From Chitinophagales bacterium (GTDB lineage Bacteria > Bacteroidota > Bacteroidia > Chitinophagales > Saprospiraceae), in assembly GCA_017303875.1 (NCBI GenBank), contig JAFLBP010000007.1, positions 62,001 through 126,000 on the forward strand: a stretch of 64,000 bases of DNA. The letters are read 5' to 3'. The notes under the pieces were generated by a model. The model had not been told where the DNA came from. It saw only the letters and a program-made list of their open reading frames with translations, and ran no database searches. Below, piece after piece: positions 1 to 10,350 of the stretch. Numbering within the stretch: position 1 is the stretch's first letter; every line of letters begins with the position of its first letter. The position numbers were made by a program, and so were the translations under genes.

Positions 1-100
1 GGGGAGTATATTTTTTGCATACGCAAACGTACTGGAAAGGAACTAATCGCACAAATTTCCGGTTCTTTGCTCCAACATCATACAAACGAAGCCCTGACGT

Positions 101-2452
101 ATGAGGAATGTCCTGTCACTCCATTGCCTTCAAAAAACCTTTATTCAAACAATAAATATCCTTCAAAGTTGTAAGCCCGCAAATGCCGGGGCTTCTCGTA
201 ATACGCACAGTAAGCAAAGCGCGCAAGCCCTGAAATTCCTGTACTTTGTATTGTTCTGCCTCCTGCCCGTCGGGCTTTCCGCTCAAATTACCCGTGCAGC
301 ACATCAGGAAAAATACCGCATTGAGGTGGCACATACGGAAACGACATTTAAAATTGACGGCGCCCTCGATGAATCGGAGTGGCAAAAAGCGCAACCCGCC
401 TCCAATTTTAGCATGAAATGGCCCCGCGACGGCGGCCCGGCGCCCGAACAAACCGAAGTGCGCTGCCTGTTTAATGATAAATTCCTGTACATCGGCATCA
501 CCGCCTGGGATTCTTCGCCCAATTATGTCATTCAAAGCCTCAAACGCGATGTCGGCTACTGGGATTCCGATGGCGTGGCCGTACTGCTCGACCCTGCCAA
601 TGCCGCCGTAAGCGGGTACTTTTTCGGCGTCTCCCCCAAAGGCGTACAAACCGAAGCGCTCGTGGCTGCCGGCAACGACGATATGGACACCAACTGGGAC
701 AATACCTGGTGGGTGGAAACCAAAACCTATGCCGACCGCTGGACGGCTGAATATGCCATCCCCCTGCGCATTTTACGCTTCAAAGAAGGCCAGCAAACCT
801 GGGGCATCAACATCATCCGGAACGACCTCAGCAATGGCATTTACTCCACCTGGGCGATGGTGCCTTTTCAATTCGACGGCATCGACCTGGGCTGGTGCGG
901 CGCCCTGCACTGGGCCGAAACCCCCAAACGGGTAAAAGGAAATTACAACCTCGTCCCCTATCTCAGCGGCGGTATTCAACGCGACTACGAAGCAGGCGAT
1001 GCGGCAAAGGCAGTGGGTGGCGCGGGCTTGGATGCCAAAATCGGTATCGGCTCGGGCCTCAACCTCGATGTGACGGTCAATCCCGATTTTTCGCAAATTG
1101 AAATTGATGAACAGGTGGTAAACCTGACGCGCTTTGATGTACAACTGCCCGAAAAACGCACTTTTTTCCTTGAAAGTGCCGATATTTTTGCCAATTTCGG
1201 TATCCCGCCCATCCGGCCTTTTTTCTCGCGGCGTATCGGCCTGAACGACAACGGACTGCCCCTGCCCATCATCGGCGGATTGCGGCTCACCGGCAACCTC
1301 GACGGGCGTACCCGCATCGGCGCACTCACCATGCAAACCGCCGCCAAAAGCGGAACACCCTCGCAAAATTATTCGGCCCTTTCCATGCGGCGTACCATCA
1401 AAGGACGCTCCACGGTGGCCGGGTATTTTTTAAATCGGGAAAACTTTCAGGATGGCGAATGGTCCAAATCCCAGTATAGCCGCAACGCCGGTTATGAAGG
1501 CAATGTGGTGTCGGCCAACGGGCGCTGGGAAGGCTGGTTTGCCCAGCATTTTTCCTTTCGCGACGACAGTAAAAAACGCAATTTCTGGATGAACGGCGGT
1601 TTCAATTATGCCACCAGGAAGTTTAATTTTCTGCTGGATATGGCCCACATGGGCGACAACTACCGCGCCGATCTGGGTTTTGAAACGCGTATTCAGAATT
1701 ATGATGTACTGCGCGATACGGTGCTGCGCATCGGGTACAATTTCATTTATTCACAATCCAACTATCGCTTTTTTTCTTCGGAAAACAAGTCTTCCAGACT
1801 GAATTTTATAGAACTCGGGATGGAGTTGTTTCAGGTGTTTAACCCCGATGCCACGCTTAATGAATCGAGCAACAATATCTCGGCGGAATTCAATTACAAA
1901 AACACAAGTTCCATCAGGGTGTATTTTAATCCCAACTGGGCCAATGTGCCCGTTGCGTTTAAATTTGACGACGAAGCGGATCTTGAAAAATGCCCGCCCC
2001 TGCCCGCGCAAGCGTATAGTTTTCAGAACGGCGGGATAGAATGGGGTTCGGATTACCGCAAACGGTTTGTATTGAACTTGGAGGGCACTGTTGGCGGTTT
2101 TTACAATGGCAAACAGTACAGTGGCAGTGCAACCATCTCCTGGCGTTATCGCACGCTCGGTACGCTGCGCCTGAGCGCGCAGTATAATTTGCTGGATTTC
2201 CCGGAGCCGTATTGTGATGTGGTGCTGTTCAATCTGACGCCTCGGGTGGAGGTGTTTTTTAGTAAAAAATTATGGTGGACAACCTTTGTGCAATACAATA
2301 CACAAGCCGATAATTTCAATATTAACAGTCGCTTGCAATGGCGTTTCCGACCCATGAGCGATTTGTTTGTGGTGTACACCGACAACTACAGCGCTTCTGC
2401 CGGAAATGTTAAAAGCCGTGGCTTAGTAGCCAAGGCTAATTATTGGTTTTGA
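101..2452 (+). CDS. DUF5916 outer-membrane protein with CBM9-like N-domain
   Basis: 783 residues. A hydrophobic export signal lies unusually far in (about residues 44-62, ending LSAQ), after a 43-residue polar leader. No ATG lies nearer to it, so the start is uncertain. Residues about 70-270 look like a carbohydrate-binding family 9-type sandwich (IDGALDESEW, then FNDKFLYIGITAWD and DSDGVAVLLDP). The rest, rich in alternating aromatic strands and ending in NYWF, resembles the DUF5916 beta-barrel common in Bacteroidota. Location is inferred to be the outer membrane; the substrate is unknown. It converges on the YHS lipoprotein gene, with a hairpin between them. Family placement is from recalled family features. 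Confidence 0.8.
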   Translation: MRNVLSLHCLQKTFIQTINILQSCKPANAGASRNTHSKQSAQALKFLYFVLFCLLPVGLSAQITRAAHQEKYRIEVAHTETTFKIDGALDESEWQKAQPASNFSMKWPRDGGPAPEQTEVRCLFNDKFLYIGITAWDSSPNYVIQSLKRDVGYWDSDGVAVLLDPANAAVSGYFFGVSPKGVQTEALVAAGNDDMDTNWDNTWWVETKTYADRWTAEYAIPLRILRFKEGQQTWGINIIRNDLSNGIYSTWAMVPFQFDGIDLGWCGALHWAETPKRVKGNYNLVPYLSGGIQRDYEAGDAAKAVGGAGLDAKIGIGSGLNLDVTVNPDFSQIEIDEQVVNLTRFDVQLPEKRTFFLESADIFANFGIPPIRPFFSRRIGLNDNGLPLPIIGGLRLTGNLDGRTRIGALTMQTAAKSGTPSQNYSALSMRRTIKGRSTVAGYFLNRENFQDGEWSKSQYSRNAGYEGNVVSANGRWEGWFAQHFSFRDDSKKRNFWMNGGFNYATRKFNFLLDMAHMGDNYRADLGFETRIQNYDVLRDTVLRIGYNFIYSQSNYRFFSSENKSSRLNFIELGMELFQVFNPDATLNESSNNISAEFNYKNTSSIRVYFNPNWANVPVAFKFDDEADLEKCPPLPAQAYSFQNGGIEWGSDYRKRFVLNLEGTVGGFYNGKQYSGSATISWRYRTLGTLRLSAQYNLLDFPEPYCDVVLFNLTPRVEVFFSKKLWWTTFVQYNTQADNFNINSRLQWRFRPMSDLFVVYTDNYSASAGNVKSRGLVAKANYWF

Positions 2453-2460
2453 TGGGTTTC

Positions 2461-2508
2461 CCTCGCAGATCGTGCAGGTTTGATAGTTATCTGCACGGAT
2501 CTGCGAGG
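2461..2508. terminator. Bidirectional hairpin terminator between convergent genes
   Basis: A near-perfect stem pairs CCTCGCAGATCGTGCAG (2461-2477) with its complement at 2491-2508, with one bulged base. It sits 8 bases past the stop of the DUF5916 gene and 12 bases before the stop of the minus-strand YHS gene. An A-rich run follows on the plus strand. The CGCAGATC wording recurs in the foldback element near 7.4 kb. Confidence 0.6.
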
Positions 2509-2519
2509 AAAAAAGCAAA

Positions 2520-2912
2520 TTACTGTTTGGCGTATTTGGCCGGATCTTCTTTGAAGGTCTCTTTACAGCCCGGGTTGCAGAAACCGTAAATTTTGCCTTT
2601 GTAATGAGCGGTATCTTCCACGGTAGCGCGGTCGACACTCATTTCGCAAATCGGATCCATGTCGCCAGCCCAGACTAATGCCGTTTTGGCAGCAGCGGTT
2701 TTAGGTGCTGTTGTCGGGTTGCTGCCCGGGGTAGCGGCAGTGGGTGTTGCCGTATTTGCCGCAGCCGGACTTGCAGTGTTTTCAGCGGGCATTACAGCAG
2801 GCGCCGCTTGTTGTGGTGCGGTGCTTTGCTCGCCTTGTCCGGCGTTATTTTGCTGACCGCAGCTGCCCAGCAACAAAGCCAGGGCAAAAGCGGGGATAGA
2901 AAGTTTGCGCAT
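2520..2912 (-). CDS. YHS-domain lipoprotein
   Basis: 130 residues. The N-terminus has a lipoprotein signal with lipobox LLGSC, so the mature protein should start at Cys18 and be membrane-anchored. Residues about 20-80 are a low-complexity Ala/Thr/Pro/Gln linker. The C-terminal 45 residues form a YHS-type metal-binding domain: DPICEMSV, then HYKGKIYGFCNPGCKETF and DPAKY, with three cysteines placed as in the family. YHS domains occur in copper-handling and heavy-metal proteins, so a metal-binding role outside the cytoplasm is likely; the metal is not shown by the sequence. It lies just downstream of a small helical exported protein on the same strand. Confidence 0.85.
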   Translation of the reverse strand: MRKLSIPAFALALLLGSCGQQNNAGQGEQSTAPQQAAPAVMPAENTASPAAANTATPTAATPGSNPTTAPKTAAAKTALVWAGDMDPICEMSVDRATVEDTAHYKGKIYGFCNPGCKETFKEDPAKYAKQ

Positions 2913-2937
2913 AAAAAAGCATTAAAGGTAAAATGTA

Positions 2938-2978
2938 CTCTTTCAGGGAGCCATCTGTTCAGAGGCTCCCTGAAAGAG
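2938..2978 (-). terminator. 15-bp perfect hairpin between two minus-strand genes
   Basis: CTCTTTCAGGGAGCC (2938-2952) pairs perfectly with 2964-2978 across an 11-base loop. It lies between the stop of the helical protein gene and the start of the YHS gene. The tract after the stem on the minus strand (TACATTTT) is only weakly T-rich, so it may be a partial terminator or an mRNA-stabilising structure. Confidence 0.5.
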
Positions 2979-2987
2979 CAGCTGTTA

Positions 2988-3365
2988 TCAGTGCATACAT
3001 TTTTCCACCAACTGATGGAAACGTTCGTGCAAAGCCGTGAGGGCCTTGGTAAGATCTGCTTCTGACTTTTTATTTTTTACCATTTTATCCAGCGATTTGG
3101 ATTCTTTGGCTAATAAAGACAGAATTTTCTTCACGCCCGGCTTGTTGTAGCTGGCCGGAATAGCAGATTTTTTCAGGGCAATGGCTTTTTCCACCATTTC
3201 GCCCGAACGTGCCATAATGGGTTTCAAATCACCCTTTTCAGCCGGGTGAAAGGTTTGCGACATGACGGTGTGGAAAGATTCCAACGCCGGCCATTCTTCT
3301 TTTTGTTGGGCAAAGCCAACCATCGCCATGAAGGCGAACAAAGCGGTAAAAAGTGCTTTTTTCAT
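2988..3365 (-). CDS. Small exported all-helical protein
   Basis: 125 residues. A cleavable signal peptide ends near GFAQ (residue 19). The mature part is predicted helical and Lys-rich, and ends in an amphipathic helix with His, Cys and His (ALHERFHQLVEKCMH). It resembles small four-helix exported proteins of Bacteroidota. The C-terminal HxxxFH and CMH residues could bind metal, but this is inference. It is upstream of the YHS lipoprotein, so the two may be co-transcribed and share a metal-related job. No named family is recognised. Confidence 0.7.
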   Translation of the reverse strand: MKKALFTALFAFMAMVGFAQQKEEWPALESFHTVMSQTFHPAEKGDLKPIMARSGEMVEKAIALKKSAIPASYNKPGVKKILSLLAKESKSLDKMVKNKKSEADLTKALTALHERFHQLVEKCMH

Positions 3366-3395
3366 GTGAATTGAATGGTTATGAGTATTAGGTGA

Positions 3396-5369
3396 TTAAT
3401 TCCGGATGATTTTTCCAGTGTGTATCGCATCGCCTTCAAAAACACGCACTTCGTAGCAGCCGGCAGGCCACTGACTCAGGTCAAGCTCCTGACGCGTTGA
3501 ATGTACACCGCTGAACGTCTTGAGCAGTTTTCCCTGCAGGTCAAAAAGTTCGATCCGGGCAATGGTTGCGCCGCTTTGCAGGCTGATTTGTGTACGGGCC
3601 ACGCATGGATTTGGCGCAATGTCAAGCGCTGCAAAGGTATTGGCTTCTACGGAACTCGTCGTGCCTTTTGTCACAGTATTATTCGCAGTGATCAGCCACA
3701 ATTCAGGATCAATTTGCGCATTTTCTACTTCAAATGGCAGTGAAATGCTGAATTGTTGTCCCGATGCAGTATGCTGTACCACCAGAGTGGTATCGCCCTG
3801 CGGGCCAAAAAAGCGAATCGGAACGGGCATTTCAAAAAAGCTGACGCTGGGGTGCGATTGCGTTTGGCTGAGTGTCAGGCTGAGTTGTTTGCCCGCATCC
3901 TGCGACCACAACAGCTGGTAAGAAGGGTAGCCCTGGCCGTAGTACCAATCGGCAAAATATTCCGTCAGATTCTGGCCACTCGCGGCCTCCAGGTGCGCTT
4001 TAAATTGCGGCGTAATAGCGTAATTAAAGCGGCGCGCTTCGAGGTAATTGCGCACGCCCTGGAAAAATGCTTCATTGCCCAATTTCCAGCGCAGCATGTG
4101 CAGCAGGTAAGCGCCTTTGTTGTAGGTGAGGCGTCCGGAAAAAATACGCCCCACGCTGCTCGTATCATCCACACGCACCGAGCCGCCGGCTTGTCCGGTA
4201 ATGCTGTTGATACGGCCCTGCTTCCAGGGTGTCCAGTCACCGGGATGAAAACGTTCGCGTGAAATACCTTCCAGATAAGTGGCAAAACCTTCGTTGAGCC
4301 AGATGTCTTCCCAGGAGCCGCAGGTCACCATATCGCCAAACCACTGGTGCGCCAGCTCGTGCGTGAGCAGCCCCCAACTGTAATTTACCACATAACTCAT
4401 GGTCTGGTGTTCCATACCGCCGCCCCAGCCAAACTGCGCGTGGCCATATTTTTCCTGATAAAAAGGATAGGTTACAAACAGCGAATCATAGAACTGTAGC
4501 GCGCGCACCAACTCGCCGGTGCCCGATTGCGCCGCCTGCAATTGCTCCGGGTACACATAATTGAGCATGGGCATGGTGACGCCGTTTTTCAGCGGAACAT
4601 TGTCAGTGTACTGCACATAATTGGTCACTGCAATGGCAATCAGGTAAGGTGCAATCGGGTAGCGGTGTTGCCAATGATATACCGCTTCGTTGCCATCGGC
4701 CACTTCACCGACCAATTTGCCGTTGGATGCCGCGCGATAAATACCCGGCGTGCGGATGAAAACATCCAGCGAATCAATTTTATCGGTCAGGCCGTTTTTG
4801 CAGGGCCACCAGTCTTGCGCGCCATAAGGTTCGGAGAGCGTCCAGAGAATAGGCGTGCCATTATGTGAGCTTTGGATAAACGACCCAAATCCGCCGGAAG
4901 GCGGTGCGCCGTGGTAGCGGATGCTCAGCGAGTCCAGGGTGTTGAGGGCCAGCGCTGCCGGAAGCTGTATGCTCAGCCCATAATCGCCACTTTGCGTAAA
5001 CGGCAATACCGTGCCGTGGTACTGCACCGCATCTACGGTAAGTTGGGTAGACAAGTTGAATTCAAGTTGATCCAAACCGTCAATTTTACTGGTAAAATAC
5101 GCCGTTGCAGCACCGGAAATGCTGTAAACCGCCGGATCAATATACCATTCAAAGCGATAATAATGGAGATCGAACGACAAGTCTTCAAAAGTACTCAGGC
5201 CGCGTGCATGTGCCAGCTGAAATTGCGCCTCGGCCTTGCCGCAGTGGGTGTGTTCGCTCTCCTGCGCAAGCGCGGGTATTGCAAAAAAGGGAATCAACAA
5301 AAAGGCCGTTCCAATAACCATGCAGGCGGAACGAAAATGGAAAAAAGAAGGCATAAGTTTGAAAAGCAA
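3396..5369 (-). CDS. Secreted M1-family metallopeptidase with T9SS type A sorting domain
   Basis: 657 residues. A signal peptide ends near residue 36 (PALAQ). The M1 catalytic region shows the exopeptidase motif GGMEH (about residue 316) and the zinc site HELAH (about 335-339), with the third ligand Glu 18 residues later in WLNEGFATY. These are complete, so aminopeptidase activity is expected. Lengthwise it is a short M1 enzyme lacking the long ERAP-like C-domain. The last 75 residues are a T9SS type A domain (IAPNPC... then LFDLQGKLLKTFSG, ending HTGKIIRN), so the protein is exported to the surface or medium. Confidence 0.92.
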   Translation of the reverse strand: MLFKLMPSFFHFRSACMVIGTAFLLIPFFAIPALAQESEHTHCGKAEAQFQLAHARGLSTFEDLSFDLHYYRFEWYIDPAVYSISGAATAYFTSKIDGLDQLEFNLSTQLTVDAVQYHGTVLPFTQSGDYGLSIQLPAALALNTLDSLSIRYHGAPPSGGFGSFIQSSHNGTPILWTLSEPYGAQDWWPCKNGLTDKIDSLDVFIRTPGIYRAASNGKLVGEVADGNEAVYHWQHRYPIAPYLIAIAVTNYVQYTDNVPLKNGVTMPMLNYVYPEQLQAAQSGTGELVRALQFYDSLFVTYPFYQEKYGHAQFGWGGGMEHQTMSYVVNYSWGLLTHELAHQWFGDMVTCGSWEDIWLNEGFATYLEGISRERFHPGDWTPWKQGRINSITGQAGGSVRVDDTSSVGRIFSGRLTYNKGAYLLHMLRWKLGNEAFFQGVRNYLEARRFNYAITPQFKAHLEAASGQNLTEYFADWYYGQGYPSYQLLWSQDAGKQLSLTLSQTQSHPSVSFFEMPVPIRFFGPQGDTTLVVQHTASGQQFSISLPFEVENAQIDPELWLITANNTVTKGTTSSVEANTFAALDIAPNPCVARTQISLQSGATIARIELFDLQGKLLKTFSGVHSTRQELDLSQWPAGCYEVRVFEGDAIHTGKIIRN

Positions 5370-5482
5370 GAAAGGTTAAACCATGATGCGCCGGAAGGCG
5401 AAAACCTCTGCAAAATACGGGTAAAAACAGGTGCCGTCGGTCAATGCATGGTCAAATCGGCGCAATTGTCTGTTAATGGCAA

Positions 5483-6457
5483 TCAGGACAAGCGCGAGTA
5501 CTGCCCGCAAAATTGCAAAGCCCTTTTTTCCGACCAGGAAAACTCGCGGTCGCCACGGGCACGGAAACCGCAATGGCCGCCACCTTTGGGCATTTCCAAA
5601 TGAAAAAAATCGTGTTCGCGGGCAATATCTACAGGATAGCAGGAAGGGGGTAAAAACGGATCGTTTTCGGCGTTGACCAGCAAGGTTGGGCGACGAATGC
5701 CGGCCACATAATTTTTTACAGAGGCTTGCTGGTAAAAATCGGCGAGGTTGCGGAATCCGCAAATGGGCACGCTGAACAGCTCGTCGAACTCACGCCAGCG
5801 CCGGATACTTTTTAGTCTGGAAATTTCTAATTTACCCGGATGTAGCTGGTGTTTGGCGCGTATTTTCTGGTGTAAAGCGCCCAAAAAACGCTTTTTATAA
5901 ATGATGTTGTCCCAGCGATCAATGCGGTCAGCGCCGTCGGCAATATCGCAGGGCGAGGAAAAAGACACAGCTGCTATCAGTTCTTTCGGCGCGTTGTCGC
6001 CCAGTACGCCGAGGTATTTCATGTTGATATTTCCACCCATGCTGAAGCCGATGAGGGCAATTTCCCGGTAATGGCCGCTGCTGCGAATATGTTCCACTAC
6101 CGAAGTAATATCTTCCGTATCGCCGTGGTGGTAGAGGCGAAAAGCGCGGTTCATCTCGCCGGAGCAGGAGCGGCAGTTCCAGGCCAGCACATCCCAGCCG
6201 TTCTGATGGAACAGCTTGGCCATACCCAGCATATACTGACGCTGCGTATCGCCTTCGAGGCCATGCGTGAGTACCACGATGCGTTGATGACCGGCGCGCA
6301 GCCAGTCGAGGTCTAAAAAATCCTGATCGGGAGTGAAAATACGTTCGCGGGTATAGTGTACGCCGCGCACCTTTCGGAGTGCGCCGGGAATGATGGTCTG
6401 TAAATGTCCGTTGAATTGCGAAGGCGGCGGGCCGGGCCAGGAAGAAGGAAAAAACAC
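5483..6457 (-). CDS. YheT-type alpha/beta hydrolase
   Basis: 324 residues, no signal peptide, so cytoplasmic. The N-terminus has the YheT signature NGHLQTIIPG. The nucleophile elbow is GFSMGG (Ser near residue 138), preceded by the strand VLTHGLEGD; Asp in ENDPF (about 263) and His in GGHCGF (about 293) complete the triad. The family is the YheT/ABHD1-3 group of carboxyl-ester hydrolases with an unsettled physiological substrate. The start lies next to a foldback repeat at 6.47-6.61 kb. Confidence 0.88.
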   Translation of the reverse strand: MFFPSSWPGPPPSQFNGHLQTIIPGALRKVRGVHYTRERIFTPDQDFLDLDWLRAGHQRIVVLTHGLEGDTQRQYMLGMAKLFHQNGWDVLAWNCRSCSGEMNRAFRLYHHGDTEDITSVVEHIRSSGHYREIALIGFSMGGNINMKYLGVLGDNAPKELIAAVSFSSPCDIADGADRIDRWDNIIYKKRFLGALHQKIRAKHQLHPGKLEISRLKSIRRWREFDELFSVPICGFRNLADFYQQASVKNYVAGIRRPTLLVNAENDPFLPPSCYPVDIAREHDFFHLEMPKGGGHCGFRARGDREFSWSEKRALQFCGQYSRLS

Positions 6458-6466
6458 TTTTTGATA

Positions 6467-6611
6467 ACGATGAACTATGAACTATGAACGATGAGTGAAT
6501 TTTTGATTTTGGATGTTGAATTTTGGATTAATTTTCAAGTGTTTAAGACATCAAACATCAAGCATTAAAAATCCAAAATCAATTCATCGTTCATCACTCA
6601 TCGTTTATCGC
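6467..6611. repeat. Foldback repeat copy 1 (GATGAA-type arms)
   Basis: The left arm (6467-6512) is built of GATGAAC/TATGAAC words and runs into TTTTTGATTTTGGAT. The right arm (6570-6611) is its imperfect complement (ATCCAAAATCAATTCATCG and so on). It fills the gap between two minus-strand genes. Similar arms occur at 10.08-10.28 kb and 20.88-21.0 kb. Confidence 0.65.
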
Positions 6612-6613
6612 TC

Positions 6614-7048
6614 TTAAATGTATTTTGTTTGATTTTTGTCGTTGACGATGTCTTTGAGTTCTTTGAGGTAGGCGTATTGTTCGGGCATGATGCGTTTGAG
6701 GGCATCTTTGACGGCGAAGAAAGCACCTTTATCGAGTTCGGGCAGCAGGTTTTTGATATGCTGTTTGGCTTTTTCTTTGGCTACGCGGTAGTCTTCGTAC
6801 ATGAGGGCACGCAGGGAGGGCAGTTCGTGCCAGTCGGCCTCCACGGCTAAAGCTTTGCGGGAAACACCGTCGGCATTGGTCACGGGGTCGAGTTCAATGC
6901 AGTTGAGCAGGCGGGAGGCATCGGCCTCTACACCGGTATCAGGGGCCTGAAGCAGGCCTTCTGCTTGTTCGGGATTGACCAGAAATACCTCTAATCCGTT
7001 CTCACGGACGCGATAAATGATCACATCGATGGGTTGTTGTGCTGACAT
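6614..7048 (-). CDS. Nudix-like fold protein lacking a Nudix box
   Basis: 144 residues, cytoplasmic. The opening strands (PIDVIIYRVRENGLEVFLV) look like the first hairpin of a Nudix hydrolase, and the C-terminal half is helical (KAKQHIKNLLPELDKGAFFAVKDALKRI). I do not see the GX5EX7REUXEEXGU catalytic box, so Nudix hydrolysis is not supported. It may be a degenerate Nudix-related protein of unknown function. A long intergenic region precedes it. Confidence 0.6.
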   Translation of the reverse strand: MSAQQPIDVIIYRVRENGLEVFLVNPEQAEGLLQAPDTGVEADASRLLNCIELDPVTNADGVSRKALAVEADWHELPSLRALMYEDYRVAKEKAKQHIKNLLPELDKGAFFAVKDALKRIMPEQYAYLKELKDIVNDKNQTKYI

Positions 7049-7254
7049 ACTACACGTATTTGAAGCTTAAACAAAAGCTTGCTGAAAAGGTTCAAAGGGT
7101 TAAACAAAATTTGATTTTTGATACTTTTAAATCAAAAAACAAGTATTTTTTCTTTTTGTGTTTCAAATTTTTTTGAAAACAAAAACAAGTGAAAGTACTT
7201 GTGCTGAATAATGTGCCTGCAAAGAACGGGAAAAAAAAGGAAAGCACATGAAAA

Positions 7255-7738
7255 ATCAGTTATCAGTTATCAGTCAACAGTTATCAGTCAACAGGGTTGT
7301 CATGCTGAGGACTCCGGCCGGGCCCGGCCACCAAACCAGAAATGAACCATTAGAGCGTGTCGCTTAAGCTCAATTTCCCGCAGAATTCGCAGATTGACGC
7401 GCAGATCGCGCAGAATGATTACGCTTGGCTACGCAGATAACATAAAAAAAATCTGCGCGATCTGCGAGCAAATCTGCGAATTCTGCGGGAAATTGATCTT
7501 TGGAACTTATGATTCTGACAAATTTCATATCCCATTTCGCTGATCAATTTTGATAATAATTGATTGATTATCAATTATTAAGCGCAATCACGAAATTGTG
7601 GTTCATTAGTAGCGATAGCGAAGTATCTGTCCAGGGGTAGGCAGGAAGTCCGGCTTCGTGATAACGCTTGGCCGGATGTTTCGCTATCGCTCAGCATAAC
7701 AACCCTGTTAACTGTTCACTGCTGACTGATAACTGAAA
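7255..7738. repeat. MITE-like nested foldback element, no coding capacity
   Basis: The outer ends are terminal inverted repeats of about 43 bases: TTATCAGTCAACAG... to TGTCATGCTGAG on the left (about 7263-7310), and its complement from CTCAGCATAACAACC to GATAACTG on the right (about 7691-7735), with a few mismatches. Inside, AATGAACCA pairs with TGGTTCATT, and a second foldback (about 7374-7491) pairs TTTCCCGCAGAATTCGCAG with its complement. This accounts for most of the 770-base gene-free stretch at 7049-7817. There is no transposase, so it could be a miniature inverted-repeat element mobilised in trans or a structured RNA. Confidence 0.6.
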
Positions 7739-7746
7739 AAAGCAAA

Positions 7747-7769
7747 GGGCGCCGGCAAAACCGGCGCCC
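7747..7769 (-). terminator. Rho-independent terminator for ECF sigma gene
   Basis: A 9-bp GC-rich stem (GGGCGCCGG at 7747-7755 with 7761-7769) with a 5-base loop is followed on the minus strand by TTTGCTTTTTT. It lies 49 bases past the stop of the sigma factor gene. Confidence 0.85.
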
Positions 7770-7817
7770 CCTTCACATTCGGTCCTTCCTGAGCCGAACG
7801 TATAGCAAGCATATTTT

Positions 7818-8402
7818 TTACTGGAGCACGACTTCGCGTTCGTGCATCATTTTGCGAATGTTGATCAGGGCGTAGCGCATACGACCGAGGGCGGTATTGA
7901 TGCTGACGCGGGTGAGCGAGGCAATTTCCTTGAAGCTCATGTCGGCATAGTGACGGAGCACGACCACTTCGCGTTGCTCGGGCGGGAGCGAATCCACGAG
8001 TTTGCGGATGCGGTTGTGGGTTTCGCTGCGCATGATGATGGAGTCGGCGCCTTCGTCGCCGTGGCGCAAAACCTCAAAAATGTCGAACTCGTCGGAGGGA
8101 TTGATGTGTGCGCGGCGTTTGTGGCGGCGGTGGTAATCCACACACATGTTGTAGGCAATACGCATTGCCCATTGCACGAATTTACCTTCGTGGTTGTACT
8201 TGCCACGGCGGAGCGTGTCAATGATTTTAATGAAAACTTCCTGGAAAATGTCTTCCGCCAACGCCTGATCTTTCACGAAGAGATAGATCGAGGTGTAGAT
8301 TTTAGACTTGTAGCGGCGGAGAAGCACTTCGAAAGCGTGTTCATCACCATCCATGTAACGGGCGATCAGTTCTTGATCGTTGAGCAACGGCATAACTTGC
8401 AT
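7818..8402 (-). CDS. ECF-type RNA polymerase sigma factor
   Basis: 194 residues. Region 2 (about residues 20-90) contains FEVLLRRYKSKIYTSIYLFVKDQALAED-type helices and the -10 binding segment with WAMRIAYNMCVDYHRR. Region 4 (about 130-185) has LPPEQREVVVLRHYADMSFKEIA and SINTALGRMRYAL, a standard helix-turn-helix. There is no region 1.1 or 3, so it is an ECF (group 4) factor. No anti-sigma gene is adjacent: its neighbours are a foldback element downstream and a divergent CorC gene. It may start at Met1 or Met4. Confidence 0.93.
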   Translation of the reverse strand: MQVMPLLNDQELIARYMDGDEHAFEVLLRRYKSKIYTSIYLFVKDQALAEDIFQEVFIKIIDTLRRGKYNHEGKFVQWAMRIAYNMCVDYHRRHKRRAHINPSDEFDIFEVLRHGDEGADSIIMRSETHNRIRKLVDSLPPEQREVVVLRHYADMSFKEIASLTRVSINTALGRMRYALINIRKMMHEREVVLQ

Positions 8403-8798
8403 AAGAACAGTTTTGGCTGTTTTTTAACCAGTTAAATCAGAAGAAATTTAAGTGGTGTACAAGTTTGTACCGATAAGCGTTACGTTTTGATGAAAAAAAA
8501 GATGGTGAAACCGAAGTGCGTGGCGCGTTCATTGCGCTTTGCAGTGCCAAAAGTATGGCATTATTGTATTGGCACAAACTTTTTTTACGTATTTTAACAA
8601 AAAAAAATCATCTACTCAGGCAACCAAAGAATTAACATACGAAACATTTGGAGAAAGTCGTATTTTTGCCGCACAATCCAAACAATATTGGGCGCATCAT
8701 TTTTTTTGTTAAAATCTCAGCAACACTTTTTATGTTTGCTGTGCTGGCCCTGCGCTCAGGCAGCGCTCCCTGATGGAGCACACAGCGAATAGTCCCTT
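8403..8798. other. Intergenic region between divergent genes
   Basis: About 396 bases between the divergent sigma factor and CorC genes, AT-rich with poly-A and poly-T tracts. A sequence TGTACAAGTTTGTACC near 8456-8471 is partly palindromic. A TATTTTTG box near 8661-8668 resembles a Bacteroidota -7 element for the CorC gene, but no -33 TTG is correctly spaced. I see no gene. Confidence 0.4.
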
Positions 8799-10275
<1,477 letters not shown>

Positions 10276-10350
10276 TCCCTCAGGCCAACCATTTCCCTCT
10301 GTGCTGCGTCTTTCGGAAAGCCCGGCGCAAACTCCGGGTGGAGACGTTCC

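Noticed and set aside
4872..5603. 243-codon plus-strand frame across the M1 peptidase start region
   Set aside because: Antisense to two well-supported genes, with no recognisable domain.
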